A DNA stretch of 64,000 nucleotides from assembly GCA_014607495.2 (NCBI GenBank), contig CP053153.1, positions 12,648,001-12,712,000 on the forward strand. Direction: 5' to 3'. Of this stretch, positions 20,401 through 35,400 are shown in pieces. How positions within the stretch are numbered: the stretch's first letter is position 1; each line of letters opens with the position of its first letter. Below the pieces are notes generated by a model, which saw only the letters and a program-made list of their open reading frames with translations, ran no database searches and was not told where the DNA came from. The position numbers and the translations under genes were made by a program. The stretch is from Carposina sasakii. Taxonomy: Eukaryota > Arthropoda > Insecta > Lepidoptera > Carposinidae.

Positions 20401-23400
20401 AAGACGGGCTTTCAATGGATTATAATTGCGACCTTTTCGGAAGCTTAAGGCAGCCTTTCCACCATACCTATTACGTTGCTATGGATGTGTTTGATGTTCA
20501 TAAATCGATCAATCAAATTGGACCAATGAAGTTGGATGGTACCCTCTGCGTAGGTACTCATTATAGAATTGAAAATAAATCTGTGGTTTGCTGGTAGAAA
20601 TCAATGTTAGGGATAAGCACGCCTTTGTCATTATGACGCTAGTTGCAGTCATTACAATCAATATAATTTTTGAAGATATAGAAAAATCGTAGTTACCTAC
20701 ACGGATGGCACAAAAAAGAATGCTCAAAAACTTTTTGATCCCAAATCGTGCGAAGAACGATAAAAAAAGCTTTGCAATAAACGCATTGTCAAGACAGATG
20801 GACTGATGTGAATGGGCCCACGTTCTCAAACACAGGTAGCAAAGGTGAAACTGTGGGAACGCACGTACATACACCTACAGTGTAAGAACTGAGGAAGCAT
20901 TCGCCTTTGTGCAGTAGTCCGGCCTCCTGATTACGTAAAAGCAATAGCAAAGCCGAAGCAAAGCGATAGCGAAAATTGTACAATATTCGCCTTAAAATGT
21001 CAAAGTTCCTTTGAAATTACATACATATAATCACGCCTTTATCCCTTACGGGATAGGCAGAGCACCAAGGGCACCATAGGACCACATGGTGCCACTTCTG
21101 ACCAATTTTGAGGGTATAGTTGAGATGTACAAGTTCGGTTAGGAGTGACAGGTGGTCAGCCCATCACCTACAAAACACCAAGACCCTCTTGTCCCTCTAC
21201 TGACTTATACAGTATGCCCGGGAAGAGAAGCAGCTGTAGTATTATAGGTTTTTTTTTCACTCCCAGAGCAGCATAGAAGAAATTCATTTTACGTAATACG
21301 AATTTGACAAGCAATCAGCGATTTTGGAAAATTTTCGCTATCGCTTTGCTTTTGCTAGTTAGGTAATAAGGGCGCGGAAAAATCTAAGGTGATGACGACG
21401 AAATATTAGGAGCAATACACAATGGACGCACGTGTTATATTATTCTATATATTTGGCCATTAATTTGGTCCTCCTTCCCCAAAGTGTTCTAATAACCATG
21501 TGGTAAGGCGCATAAGTAGATAGTTTTAAACTTTATTCCCGAAAGCCTGGCAGATAGCCAATACAATTCTACCAACTTTTTAACTACAGTTTTCAGTTTA
21601 TGAGGCGTTAAACTCAAACCGCCGTAAATCGCTTACATAACCTCTGTTTGTTTTTTTTTACTCTTAATTTTCTACCTTCCGTAGATATTTAATTTTAGTG
21701 CGCAATTAAAAATGTAAATAGCTTACGTACAGACAGACATTCGGAAAACTATTTACTCATGCTTCGTGCTATAACTTGCCCACAAGAGTGAACGAGTTTT
21801 CATTTAATGTACCTAGTGGTATACGAGAATAATTGGCATATTTGCAGGCACAAAGATAATCTAAGTTACACGCATAGATAAAAGGTCCTTATACGTTTAT
21901 GGCATCGACACACAGTTGTATTAGGTTTCTTGACATACTCAAATCATTAACACTCTATCGGTAACCCACGTCTCAAAATGTGCTCAACTACTATAGCTAG
22001 AATTAACAGTAATTATGGTTATTTGCTTACCTGACCAGCAGTATCACAGATTTCCACGCAGACTGGTCTATCGTCCACGTCTACCACCACTGTAAAGAAA
22101 AACAAAAGAATTTTAATTTTAAAAATCAAGCGGTAGTGAGGGTAGGAAGTTAAAATGGTATTATCATCTGTGGTTTCGCAGTTTAATTAGAGTCCTCGGA
22201 TTACGAAATATTCAAGTATGTAGCTTCATACTTTCGCAAATGGAACCCAACCGAGAAGTGTTTTTAAGTACAAGGCCAAAATGTAAAGTAATCACCGAAT
22301 CTAAGACCAACTCTACGATGTTACATAGAAGATTTGTAAAAGGTTTAACTACGTTAAGCGAAAACGTTATGTAACGTTATTAATCGCAGCTCGGAACTAA
22401 TAGTTTTAATGGGATTCATAACATTTTACACGAGTCGAATTAATTTTTTAATGTTATAGGTAGATATAATAGCCGACGAAGCTGCATGTCTTAGAAGCCA
22501 AATTCTGTTCTTAACTCCTCCTCTATCATACAATTTGCCTTCGTAAGGCTAAGGCGTAGTGCATGGTCTTCGTCATAGACCTACGTAAGTACCTAAATTT
22601 ACGTACTTACCTAAATACTTATTCTTATATTGCTGCTTCGTGATCTATGATATTATCAAAGTCAGACGTAATAAAACTTAACGGCAGAACCGCGAAATCG
22701 AAAGTAAGTATAGTTTTTGTTTCAATAGAGCCAGAATGACTTAGCAACAACGACGACACTTCGGTTTTGGCAGCATAGCCATGACGCTACCTCGTCAATA
22801 AACATTATCAAGCCTCCTGCTGTAAGAGTTCATAGCACTCGTAAACCATGGTATTATTTAAATATTCTGTGCCATAACGCAAGAGATGTTTAATCTTAAG
22901 GCCGCAGCTTCCTGTGACTCATTGTGGTCAAAAACGTGTGTCACGAATCTACAAGAAGTTGGACTACAACGCAGCGTGTTACAAGCCAGGAGGTCTAGCT
23001 AGAGTCAATTGATGGTTATCACAAGCAAGAATAGGCTAATTAACTTGCATACCTACACTTTCCTTTTTAAATTGTATAAGCCAATATGCGAGCACCAGCG
23101 TTTGTAAAGTATAAAATGAAGACAACCTTAGGACCCACAGATACCACACATGAGGGTAGACGAACTCTGTGCATCAATGTGTCAATTTTTGTAAAGAAAT
23201 ATTTAATTATCTCAAACAATATTTTCTGAATGCATAATGAATTTGGTAATCAGTGGCGTGCTCAAAATATTGTGTCGCGTGCTATTGACTCACCCACCAT
23301 CCTTGCCATACATTTTTATGCTCTTATTTTTATTTTGCATGTTGTCTATTGACTAGTCTTTTGGACAATGACTGCACATGTACCCACCCTCGTATACTAG

Positions 23401-26400
23401 GGTTAATCCGTCGAGTGTGTTTCAAAACTTCCACCAGACACCTAATAATACTCTAGTTTTATGTATAGTATTGGCTGATGTACTTATAGGTACTTGTGGG
23501 GCTTTGCGAAGTCTTAACCGAGACAAAGACGTAGGTAAGTGATACCTTTATAGGATTTGAATGATCTTTTGACACAGTGGAGTATAGAGTAAAACTGTAA
23601 AAACAAAATGGCTGAAGGAAAAGACTGGGATAGGGACTAGGTACTGCCTTACTGCGAATAGTTGGGAAAGATGGTAAAGTAAGTAACATAAGACGGCCGA
23701 TTGGTGTAGTAGGTAGTGGCCCTGCCTGCAGCGCCATAGGTCCTGGGTTCGAATCCCGGTAGGTGCAAACATTGATATGATGAATATTGATGTTTGTTTC
23801 CGAGTCATGGATGTTTCTATACTTATTTATGTACCTATATTTATATACCGTTGCTTAGTACCAACGACACAAGACCTTATGGATCTTAATATCTAAGATC
23901 CATAAGGATTTAGATCTAAGTTAATGTGTTGTGAAGTGTGTGAATATTTATTTATTATAAGGTATAGGTAAATGGATTATTTAACAACTACCTACTCTTA
24001 AGAATCTTGTCTGAAAACTGTCCACAATTTGCATGAACCTTGGAATAGTCATAATATATCAATTACCATGGCAAGTATTGCTTTTCATTGACACATTTTC
24101 GCGCCCCAAATGCAACAGGACATAGCGGCGCCATCAAATACAGGTCAAACTGGCTCCCCAGGGAAATAGGACGTAAAAATGACGACTTGCCTAAACTAAT
24201 AATATGTACCATGATCGATGGTGTGGATACAAACAAGAAAATTTTGGCGACAGTATCTAGGTAGTTGTCATTCATTGTATAATAACTTCGTCGCTCTTTT
24301 CCTTTTGCTCAGTAGTCCAGGCAATATGGTTGACATTTGAGCGAATCATAAATTAGTTGTTTTTACCAGTAAAGCTACAACTACTATATTAGAGATGCTC
24401 GACCGACGACACTTAAAGTTCTGCACTCGAAATAAATATGTAGGTATACACGGTTTCCAAAATAAACATTATCTTCTATACCTACCAATACATACATATA
24501 ATAAAATTGTAACGGTCAGAAACGTCTGAACCGATGTCGATGCAGTTTTCAGGAATATATTGTGACAGGTCCTACTTAACATATAGGCTACTTTTCATCC
24601 CGGGAAAATGTTTTTATCCCAGATATCGACATTTTGTTTTTTCTACAGTCCACGCGGACGGAGTCGCGGGACGTCCACTAGTTATAAATAAGTAAGTAGG
24701 TATAATATTTCTCCCATAAACTGAACTCTGGGTAAAATATCAGAGGTAAATTTATTACTCACAGTAAGATAACTCTCGAAGGAGAAAACGAAAATAAATT
24801 GACTGGATAAGGAATAATTATAAGTTACAAACTGAGCCCACTTCTGATAAAATACAAATTTCTTTTATAACGGTCACGCAGTACTTTATCGTTGATATTT
24901 TAGCGATAAAGGTTCTTAATTAAATGTTTCCTTGCCCTAATTATTCTCACAGCGATTCTTGATGAAGGGAGAAAGGAAAAATAAAATAAAAAATGGGTAG
25001 ACTTTATTTTTCAAATAAATTTTCATATATTTAGCCAAGCCAACTAAGGCAATATGTTAATGGAATATGGTGTTGGTATGTTTGTCAATAAGTTTGATAG
25101 GTATTTTGATTTAAGCATGCCTTGTTTGAAATTGTAAGAAAACTAGAGAAGAATAACCTAGTACTTGTAAGTATACCACGGATTAATCGATATGAATGAC
25201 AGTATTTATAAAACATTGCCGTCTGTCCGTCAGTATGTTTTCAATATTGTTATGATTATAAACGCCTGAATGTTTGTTTCAGTTAATTAATGCAGTACCT
25301 ACCTACTGCGTAATGGACTACAAAAGTTAGGCGACTTTATAAAGTAAGTATTTAATCATGTTTTTGAACCAAGTGTAGACGAACCCTTACCTCGTTAGGT
25401 AGGAAGATTGAGGAGCTATTGCGTTTTCATCAAAATCACTGCTAATGGTTATAATTGACCACCCATTGGTACCCACTTGAAATCGATAATACATATCATG
25501 TACTTAAAATATAAGATAAATTTAAAATAAATTATCACAAATTAAACTAGATAGTATGGTCGATTCCGGCAGTCACACTTAAACCTAAACGTAAAATTAG
25601 TCCTACCTGTCCTATTCTCTCTCAGCCATTTATGTTGAGAACGGAGAGAAGATAGACCTGACTAAGATTAGGTTTAGGTTTAATTGTGACTGCCGGAATC
25701 GATCCTAGTATTTGGTACTGGTTCTTCTTTATGCATTAGGTATATGTATTAGTAATATAGTATTTTGGACTCGCAAATCACAGGAATTAACGCTAGCTGG
25801 ATTCTGGTCTTCTATGCATTCAAACACGATGAAAAGTGGTATATTTAGAAGTAGTTCAGTAAATATACCGCCTTACAATAGCTGCTGATATTACAATAAT
25901 GTTTAATCATTGCCGTAGAGAAAACGTCGAGAACCAAACAACCCTGACTGTTCACTTGTTCCGCTAATTAAAATAATACGGAAACTAGTACGGTAATGCA
26001 CTGATTTCATTAAAACATACATACATACACGGCTGTGTTCCCTAAATCATAGAGGAATAAGATGTAGACATAGAGTGCTGATGTCATACTAAAAGTTTCG
26101 ATGCACCATTAGACTTTTCGGTGCCTCACAATTCCAGTCTCTTGACACTTAGATTGCATTACTATACGTTACAATACATTAGTAATATAGTACATTACTA
26201 TACACTACACTAATAAGTGTCAAGGACTGGAATTGTGAGGCACCGAAAAGTCTAATGGTGCATCGAAACTGTTAGTATGACATTAGCACTCTTTAGTCTA
26301 CATATTATTCTTCTATGCCTAAATGGGGTAGCCACTAAAGCCAGAACGGTAGGAATGAGATCGCATTGCCACATAGTATAGCAGGGTCAGGAATAAAAGA

Positions 26401-29400
26401 AGATAGGTTGCTAGCACATCGCCAGGTTGGTACGTCCCTGAGTTCCTTAGGTAGTCGACTATTGCGACATGCACGGAAGGAGATGTAGCTAATGTAGGTA
26501 CTCGTATTCTAACAATATAGAAATAGGTGAATAAACGGAAATATGAGACTAAGTATATAGATGGAGTTTTGTATCACAGTCAATGCAATTACGAACGAAA
26601 TGCACTGTAACACATAATAATAAATAGTACCACATTGTACCTAGCTGTACCTATACATGATGTTTTTTCGTTGCCACCCTTAACGAAAGGTACGTACTTT
26701 ATACCTACATCAAATAAAGTAAGTTCATGCCGAAAAAATTGTTGGGAAACGATATAATAAAAAGAAAATAAATACTTGCTAGATCGGGCGAAATTTATAA
26801 GTAAGTAAGTTACATTATTGACTTACTTTTAAATTCATTTTATCTCAGCAGTGAATGAATATTTAGCAATGCACAGGACACTGAACTTTGACACTATACT
26901 TGCGATAATTAAGCACAATTGAGACCTCCCTTTCGCTCTTATATTGAGCGGTATAAATGTAGGTTCGTGGTTTAAAATTTATATCTATTAAATTGGTTCG
27001 AATACAATAACATCTATATGAATTATAATAGTAAACTAAAATAAAATTATCTGACAAAACATGGTCACATAACCAAGGTACAGAAAGACTGTTCAGTAAA
27101 ATCCTGTGAAGAATAAACCACACCTGTCATTATACTAAAATGATTTATGTATGTTATGACTCCTCCGTGTTTATATAAGCCAAGAAACAATGCAAAAGTG
27201 GGCGATGTACATAAAAGGCCACCAGGATAGGTCATAGTCGAGAATATTGCAACAAAAATGGATCTGGTTGCACCCAAATAATTCAAATAAACGCCACCTA
27301 CAGCGATACCTTGTATGGGCTAAATTGGAGTTGTACTAAACGAGATAAACGTATACATGCAGCGGAGCTGAGGAAATAAGTGTATGTAAAATCGAGGCCT
27401 TGGGGGCACTGCAATTTTGTATCAAACTGACGCCCCTAAGTCACATCCTTACGAAAAAAACCCGCAACGCGCTCCTTTTGCTTCAGTGCCTAGGGTGGTC
27501 GCTATAGGGACAAAGATTTCCTTGAAAATTACTTATTATTTACGTTTCATAAATATATTATTATTATTATATGAAACGCTTTAGCAAAATCAACTAACCC
27601 AAGGCTATGCTTTGTGACCATATTAGTGTTATATCTTGTGTCCGTGAAACTACTTAAGTTATGACATGTTTTCCACATAAGGACCGTCTGCTTGATAATG
27701 CCACGATTAACTAAGAAAACTCTATTGTAGAAGGCTTGATTGATTTAATTATGTCTGTTAATAGATAGTTACGTAAGTCCAGGTTTATACCTATAAAACA
27801 GAATAAGGTCTGTTTGTCTATATATTACGAAAAATATCTACACTACTACTATATTATTTACCCTTCGTTTCGGCTTTGCCGCCGGGTCATATAATGTTAA
27901 TTTCGGGTATTCCACCAAATTTAACCAAGTCTTTAGATACTATGAGTTGAGACAAAAAAGCTACAAGCTCTCCCTGCCTACTCGTAAGAGTATAGCACAC
28001 TAAAAGAGAATCCATGCGAAAGTAGTGTTAATAGATTTGAACCAATGTCGTCTAGTCTAGAGTTAAACAGGTAATGAATTAAAAGTCAATCTGTATTTAA
28101 TTGAGAGTCTATTAGGTGAAGCATTTGGTAATACATTGGAAACTGCTTTCAATTTAAATCCAAATAAGGAAACCAGTGCCGCAGACATTGATCTCAGTCA
28201 AGGTTAAGATGCAAAGCATTGGCGCCGCTATAATAATGATAGGAATGACAACCAGCGCAATGGATGCGATAATAAAAATAATCTTAATGGATAAAATGTT
28301 GGCAATCTACGTAAATAAATATAAGAAATATTACAAAGCTAGGTACCTACCTACCTATAGTAAAACAAATTTTGAATGAAGGTTTGGTAGGTTATTAGTT
28401 CCTTCCTCTTTTGCTTTTAATAGTAAAGAATGTGAGGTATTTATGATTTTATAATTAAAAAATTTGTAAGTTATCTTTAAAGGCTTATGAACATGTACCT
28501 AATCTCCGAGTTGCGAGTGATTTGATGTTATGTAGACGACAATCTTTAGCAAAATCCACAAGTCAACTAATTACCCCGTGGGTGTACCATGAATAAATTC
28601 ATAGCTATGAGACAGACCATATCATAATTATGACTCAATGTGAACTTGCCAAGTTTGCTGATGATGAAGTGATCAGTGTAGGTGTTTTAATAGACATTGG
28701 TTTTTGCGAATAAAGTTCAGCTATTGGATTGATCTTTCGCATTATGATCCTTATTATTCAAATGTAAAAATTTAAATTCTTGTACCTGCTGTACTGTTTG
28801 ACAAAAAGGTTAATATTTCTTATTCTTATGCTTTATTGTACACAGGACCTAGTAGTTTTTACCAATAAAGTTTATGACAAGGTATATATGTACAAAGGCG
28901 TATCTCTTAGAGATATTTCTTCCAACTAACCAATTCGTGAGAGAAAATTACTTTAAATAAGTACATTTACATGTTTTTTCTTTGCCACACTTAACGAAGG
29001 ATACGCGCTCTATGCATCAAATAAAGTAAGTTTATGCCAAAAAAAATGCTGGGAAACTATGTAAATAAAAAAAAATTAATTACTTGATCGGGCGAAATTT
29101 ATAGTGTCCAGTTATGTTAGTTTTTTCATAGAACGTTGACGACCAAAAATCACCCTGTATTTCCAGGAGTTTTGCAAAATAAAATATCATCGTATAGGTA
29201 TAGTAACTATCGATTCACGAAATAGGCGTGTTCCTATTATTGACAGACATACGCTTTGATATCAAAATACAACCTTGTATTTTACGATAAGATAATAATG
29301 CAACTGTTTTGTTGTTGACACAGTTTAAATTGTGCAAACAAACATCTTATAACACAAAATATTGCAAGGGAAGAGACTGTGGCATTATATCGCTGGGATA

Positions 29401-32400
29401 TACGCTTTGTGTATGTCCAGAATGAGTTATACATAGATAGGCACTCTTCCCTGAGCACTTACTTTGTCTTCCCAGAGATGCCTCGGACAAGGAATGTTTG
29501 AGCTAGGCAGAGATTAGAGACAACTCGAAGCTGCTCAGTAGGCTACCTTAAATTTTAGACAACCTACAATATCGTACCATTGCTCTCAGCCATAAGTGTA
29601 GTACAGATAACCCAAGGATATTTAACTTGGCAAGACATTCGTAAGTAGGAGGTACTACAGTGGGGGGCCCAGCCAAGAGGTTGCAGCGTACTGATTTAGC
29701 CTAGGGAGAAATTTCTATCCCATTATACGGAAGTTCTGCGAAATCAAGTTTCCGCTCTCCAGCCGTCCATACAAATCAGACCAGCGATGCAATTCTCAAT
29801 GAAACATCTACGCATTAGCTACTCAGTAAAGCATCGATATGAACAATAGATTCCTGTCACGAATAAATCGCTCGATACGTGGACGATCGCCATCCGCTGT
29901 ACACGGACATGCATGGCGGTGCCATAGACGGGATGAATACTAAACAATAGTGTTAATTGTTAATTCATTATTTTAGCAGGGAACTTAAGGGCTTATGGTT
30001 TAACGTACCTACACAAGGCATGTCTCAAATGTATTCAACGTTCATGACAGGAAGAACCTACATAAAGGTACAACGACCGAAAGCAATTTATTACCGCGTT
30101 CCAATACTTTCTCAAATATCTTCTCCAAATAGATACGCAATTTTTTCGGTAGTTCCTAAAACGGACACAAGCGCAGGCACGTTACAATCATGTAGTCATT
30201 AAGCGGCATGATAATAGTTAGATAGGTCCATCTACTTAATTGCCGGGTAATGGTCAATCAAAAGACTGTCAACTCTCGAGATTATGTTATGTTCATGGTA
30301 TTTCTATGTACTCGTAATATGCGTCTAATAGGCTCTACCTTAGGTATCCAGAAGCTTTACGTAATGTAATGTATCTACCGGTCTATCATGGTAAATTCCT
30401 ATTAAATGTCATAAAAAAGTGAGTAAACACCCGCATTTAAATCTTGTTGCATGATAAAATACCACAAATCGCTACTTTCGGAACAATTAGGGTTGTTGAC
30501 AGTTTCACGAACGAAATCGTCGAATTACCCCTTTTCCTTTACGAAACCAGACAACCGGTCCGGTCGGAAAGAGCACTTGATTTCGCATTCGTTTTACGAG
30601 TAAATTACTATCTTTGTCACGGCACGGACCTAGTAAATTGACCTTAAGAGGAATGTATTCCGGACGATGAACTAACAAAATCAGAAGGAAACAAGAATAT
30701 ATTGCATTAAAAGGCTATAAAAGATCGCTATCGATCGGGAAAAGAGCGGCGGCAGTAGCATAATATCAAGGTTGTAATATATTAGCATGGAAATACCATT
30801 CATAAATAATGCTCCACCAATCATTTCTTTTGGAAATTATAGAGTTCTCATAAAACAAGACTTTCTCATAAGATTCAAAGAAGTACATAGGTCGATCAAA
30901 TGTATTAAGAAAATAACCAAGCAAAACCTACGTTAATAGGGGCAAAGCACGTGAATAATGTCAAGTACAATCACAATAAAGTGATATAAAATTCACTATG
31001 TTTATTTATTGGCCTTACTCATAATAGTTTTGCACAAGAGATTTTTAGTATTTATACTGGTTTGCTGGAAGAAATCTCTTTAAGAGATAAGCTCGCCTTT
31101 GTACATTATCTATGTTATATAATTACCTGCTATATATTTTCTGTGTAATAAAGAATAAAGAAGAAGAAGAAAAACGCAGACTATTTACTCAACTTTGGAC
31201 CCTAATATTTTGGAAACCAGACACTTCCCAGGTATGCTTCCATGGAGAAAAATGATCGTAATGATGAGGAGATTCCGTAGTTTTCGGGAACGTTGACGAC
31301 CTAAAATCACCCTGTATATTATTAAATCTAAGCGCTCTGCCATTTGACCACAAAAGATACAAGTTCAGCCTATTCATTTCTTATTACAAGTTCAGGCTAT
31401 TCATTTCTTATTACCACTCCCATATATGATTGACAACAAGTGCAACCTGTTCCTGGTTTAGAACTCAGTCTTGTCTGGTGTTGTCATAGCGTCTTTGACA
31501 CCTTGACAGGCCAAAACAGGCTGACCTTCTGCTTCGTGGCAACTTGGAATTGAATTCACTTCATGGTGTCTCGATGAAGCAATCTCGTGGTTCGAGATTG
31601 GTATATCTAGTGAAGTGTTACAAAACGCTTTCGGGATTATGATTCACTTAAGATTTGCATAATAGATATTTAGTTTCTAACAAGTTATGATTTAGGTTGG
31701 CGTAAACTTGCGCTTTGTCCTTGTAGAGTCGCAATGCAAATAAGCACTCGATAGAGTTTATGGCAAGTCTGTGTCTGTCGGAATTGAATTCCTTTTATAG
31801 CGCAGTTAGTTAGTAAGTACAGCCAGTCCTTGGCCGGAAATTAGATTGGACTGATCTAAAATACCCATATGTTATTGTATTGTTGTTCATTCTTCGCCAT
31901 TCTTCAGGCGCTAAAAGGCTTAGAAACGGAATGATACCGTTTTATTTATTTCTAATTACAGTGAAAGTTACGAAGGGAAACGCTGGTGAAACCACGGGTG
32001 TGATTTACTTATACAACAGATTGTAACTGACATGCAACTTTTGAAAAAAAAAATCATTTACGTATTCTTGTTTATCGTCACTTTCCATCAAGAGAATTAA
32101 AGGCGATAATTATCACCTTCAGCTCAGTGAGTATTTATGTCTTGCTAATAGTCCTTTGACTGACACCCCAATACTATACTAAAATTACTGTCATTTTATA
32201 TTAATTTATTGCGCGTCTCGAGTTGAAATGGGTTTTGGCAGTTAATTTGCAAAGTTAAAACTTGTTTTCTTTGTAAGACAAGACATGGAGTCTTTCAGAT
32301 ATCCCAAACTGTGAAAAATAATACTTATGACAAGCTTATTTGAATATGTGAATTTATAATTAAGTTTAAATTATAGTTAGGTAAAATGGTTATTTTTAAT

Positions 32401-35400
32401 GTGCAGTTTTCGAGTGTTAGGTTTATCAGTTGTTATCAAAGTATGATCATGCGATCGCTATGGAATCGTTATCGTGATATTAACGGATAAGGCACTCGTA
32501 GTTTATTATATTCGCAGATAAAAAACTTATTTCTTCCAAGAGATATTTCTACATACATACATACATATAATCACGCCTTTATCCCTTACGGGGTAGGCAG
32601 AGCACCACGGGCCGATAGAACCACATGGTGCCACTTCTGACTAATTTTGAGGGCATAGTTGAGATGTACAAGTTCGGTTAGTAGTGACAGGTGGTCAGCC
32701 CATCGCTTACAAAACACCAAGACCCTCTTGTCCCTCTACTGACTTGTACAGTATGCCCGGGAAGAGAAGCAGCTGTAGTATTATACGTTTTTTTTTCACT
32801 CCCAGAGCAGCATATGTTAAACAACAAAGTTTATATTCCTGGGGAAGAGGTAAACGTACCTATAACTAAACGTGCTTAAGTCAGACATAACAAATTGCTA
32901 TGAAAATTCTAAACATACATCATAACACAACAACAAAATAATTCTTACATAGGTCAATTCAATTCAATTTTGCTTTATGGTCTTACATAGGTAAGAACAT
33001 ATAGAAACGTTGTTAACCGCATTATACTACATGGTAAGTAAAAAGAACTGCATGCATTTTGTATAGGCATACGTCAATTATTTGTCCAGTGTGCAAGACA
33101 GGTCAGTCATTTGAATCTCTACCTTTGAATTTCCTTTTCATTATGATTTGGCCAAATCTGACTCATCTCTACATAGTAGGTAGGCACAATGTAGGCACTA
33201 ATAACTCGTAATAAAATAGTTTTAAAATGTGATAAATACTTACAAACACAAAGAACTGACGGTTACTCATCGCCCGACGACAAAAACTAACCATGAATAA
33301 CTGGGTGATAGGGTCATTACAACTAGTCTACACTATTTATAATAACCCACCTTAATGCCATAAAGTATCAGTTTCTTTGACTGAAGGATATCTACCTATA
33401 GTAATAAAAAATACATACACGCATATGTATGCCCAGTGTATATGTATACACGGCTGGGTTCTCAAAATGTGGTTGCAAGAACTGCAGGATCACGATGAAG
33501 ATCGTTAATCCACATTAAACATAGCGGGCCAGAGGTTCAGTAGCAAGACGCGAGAGAGAATACCCTGAGTTTCTCAGTCGACTCTTACGACACGGAAGGA
33601 GATGCAGTTGATGCATTCTAGTGAAGCACCGCATCAGCAGGAAGATAAAAAGTATCGTTAATGTATTCACCTCGGAACGGGGAAGTAATAATTTCGCAAG
33701 ATTGGCTCCCAAATGTCGCGATGAGCGTGGCACTTGGCGCCATACTGTTTTGTTTGATTTCTGAACCGATTCGGCTGCAACGCGGTTAGGGTAATGAGAA
33801 TGAGTAACGATCAAGGAGGATTTTTAAAGAGGAGGGTGCCTAATCATCCTGCTCCTGCGACCGTTAATGTGCTTCATATGTATAGCGCATCATGAACCAA
33901 TCACTGGCTTACATTTATCTGTACCTTGCCGCCCCTAGCTTCACAATAACGCGCTTATGAAGACTTCCTATTGGATAAAATGTTTCGTAACTTTACGAAC
34001 TTCGCTGTAGCTCATAGTATTGATACTTGTCTAACTTTTTACAAAGTAGAAATTGCTTAAATAGGAATCCTTCATTTTCGCGCCTTCGTCAAGTCACGTG
34101 ATGAAGTCTAACTGTGTAACGACAACGGACATCAATGCCAAACGATGTAAGGCCCTCTCCACTATATCTCCTCCTTGATAGTGATCCAAATAAAGGTTAG
34201 TCAGATGCAGCTAATTTTGCAGCTGAAGGATTTGAGCCAACAATGATAGCTTTATAGTCAACTTACGATATAAAAAACGTATTTGTGACGCACTGTTATA
34301 TCAACAAAATAAGTAGTTTTAAACAGATTATTGTGTGGTTTAAAATGTTTTAGTATAAGTTTTTTTAGTGTAACGATACTATCGTTAGTTACTTTGGATA
34401 TTGTAAAGTAAGTCATGATCATCATCATCAGCCTATTGCAGTCCACTGCTGGACGTAGGCCTCCCCCAGGGCACGCCACAAGACTGCCATGGGGGGTATT
34501 TGCCCACAGTCACCACGCTGGGCAGGCGGGTTGGTGACCGCAGTTTGTGTTTTGGACTATGTTGTCAACACGGGAGGCGCTGCTCCCGGAAAATAGCTGG
34601 TAAAGTAAGTATATAAAGTCAAATCTTTTATAAATCCCAATAATTCGTTATCTTGACTGGATACAGGTATATAACATTACTAGATAATACATAGTATATA
34701 ATACCTATACAACCTTTGTTATTCAAGGAAAAAAACTTTGTTTCAAATACCACTAGAAAATATAAAAATCAGGCAGGTAAAGACAATCCATATCTAAATT
34801 GAGCACTGATGTTGCAATTATACGTGTTACTATTGTGTTCTAAGAATATATTTGATTTACTACACTATCAACACAAACTGACTTCTCTACTATGGCAGAG
34901 ACATCTGTGTAATTGTCAATGCATTAAGTGTTTTTCAAGAGTTGCTCAAACTGCTACAAGGGCCTCCGACATATTTGATAGTGTTTCTAGAAAAACACCA
35001 AATGAGTTGGACCCGATTACTTGGATATTATTATTTATTTCAAATGTACTTATTTACAGGAAAATTATAAAAATTATTAAAAATATAAAATTATCTGCAA
35101 AATTAACACGACATCTTTTCTTCTTCTTTCTTGTCCAAACAAAATATTTAAAAACTTCGAATAAGACGCTGTTGGCTTCAAGCGGCCAGTAAGGTCCGTG
35201 ACCGCGGAGGTTGGTTGCTAGCAGCAACAGATAGTAACAAGGTTTATTTAATCTATTAAAACAAACTTAATATTAGTAGATAGGCTTTTAGTAAATATTG
35301 TATTTATTTTGGTAAATAAAATAAATAAAAAATAAAATAAAAAGAGTATCAAACACGTGGTCAATAAATAAAACCATAATAAAACAAACGAAAGTTTCAT

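Noticed and set aside
34809..35192. 127-codon open frame on plus in RhoU intron 1
   Set aside because: Ordinary AT-rich composition with runs of I, K and F at the end, no domain, no splice partners and no recognised family. Chance is sufficient.
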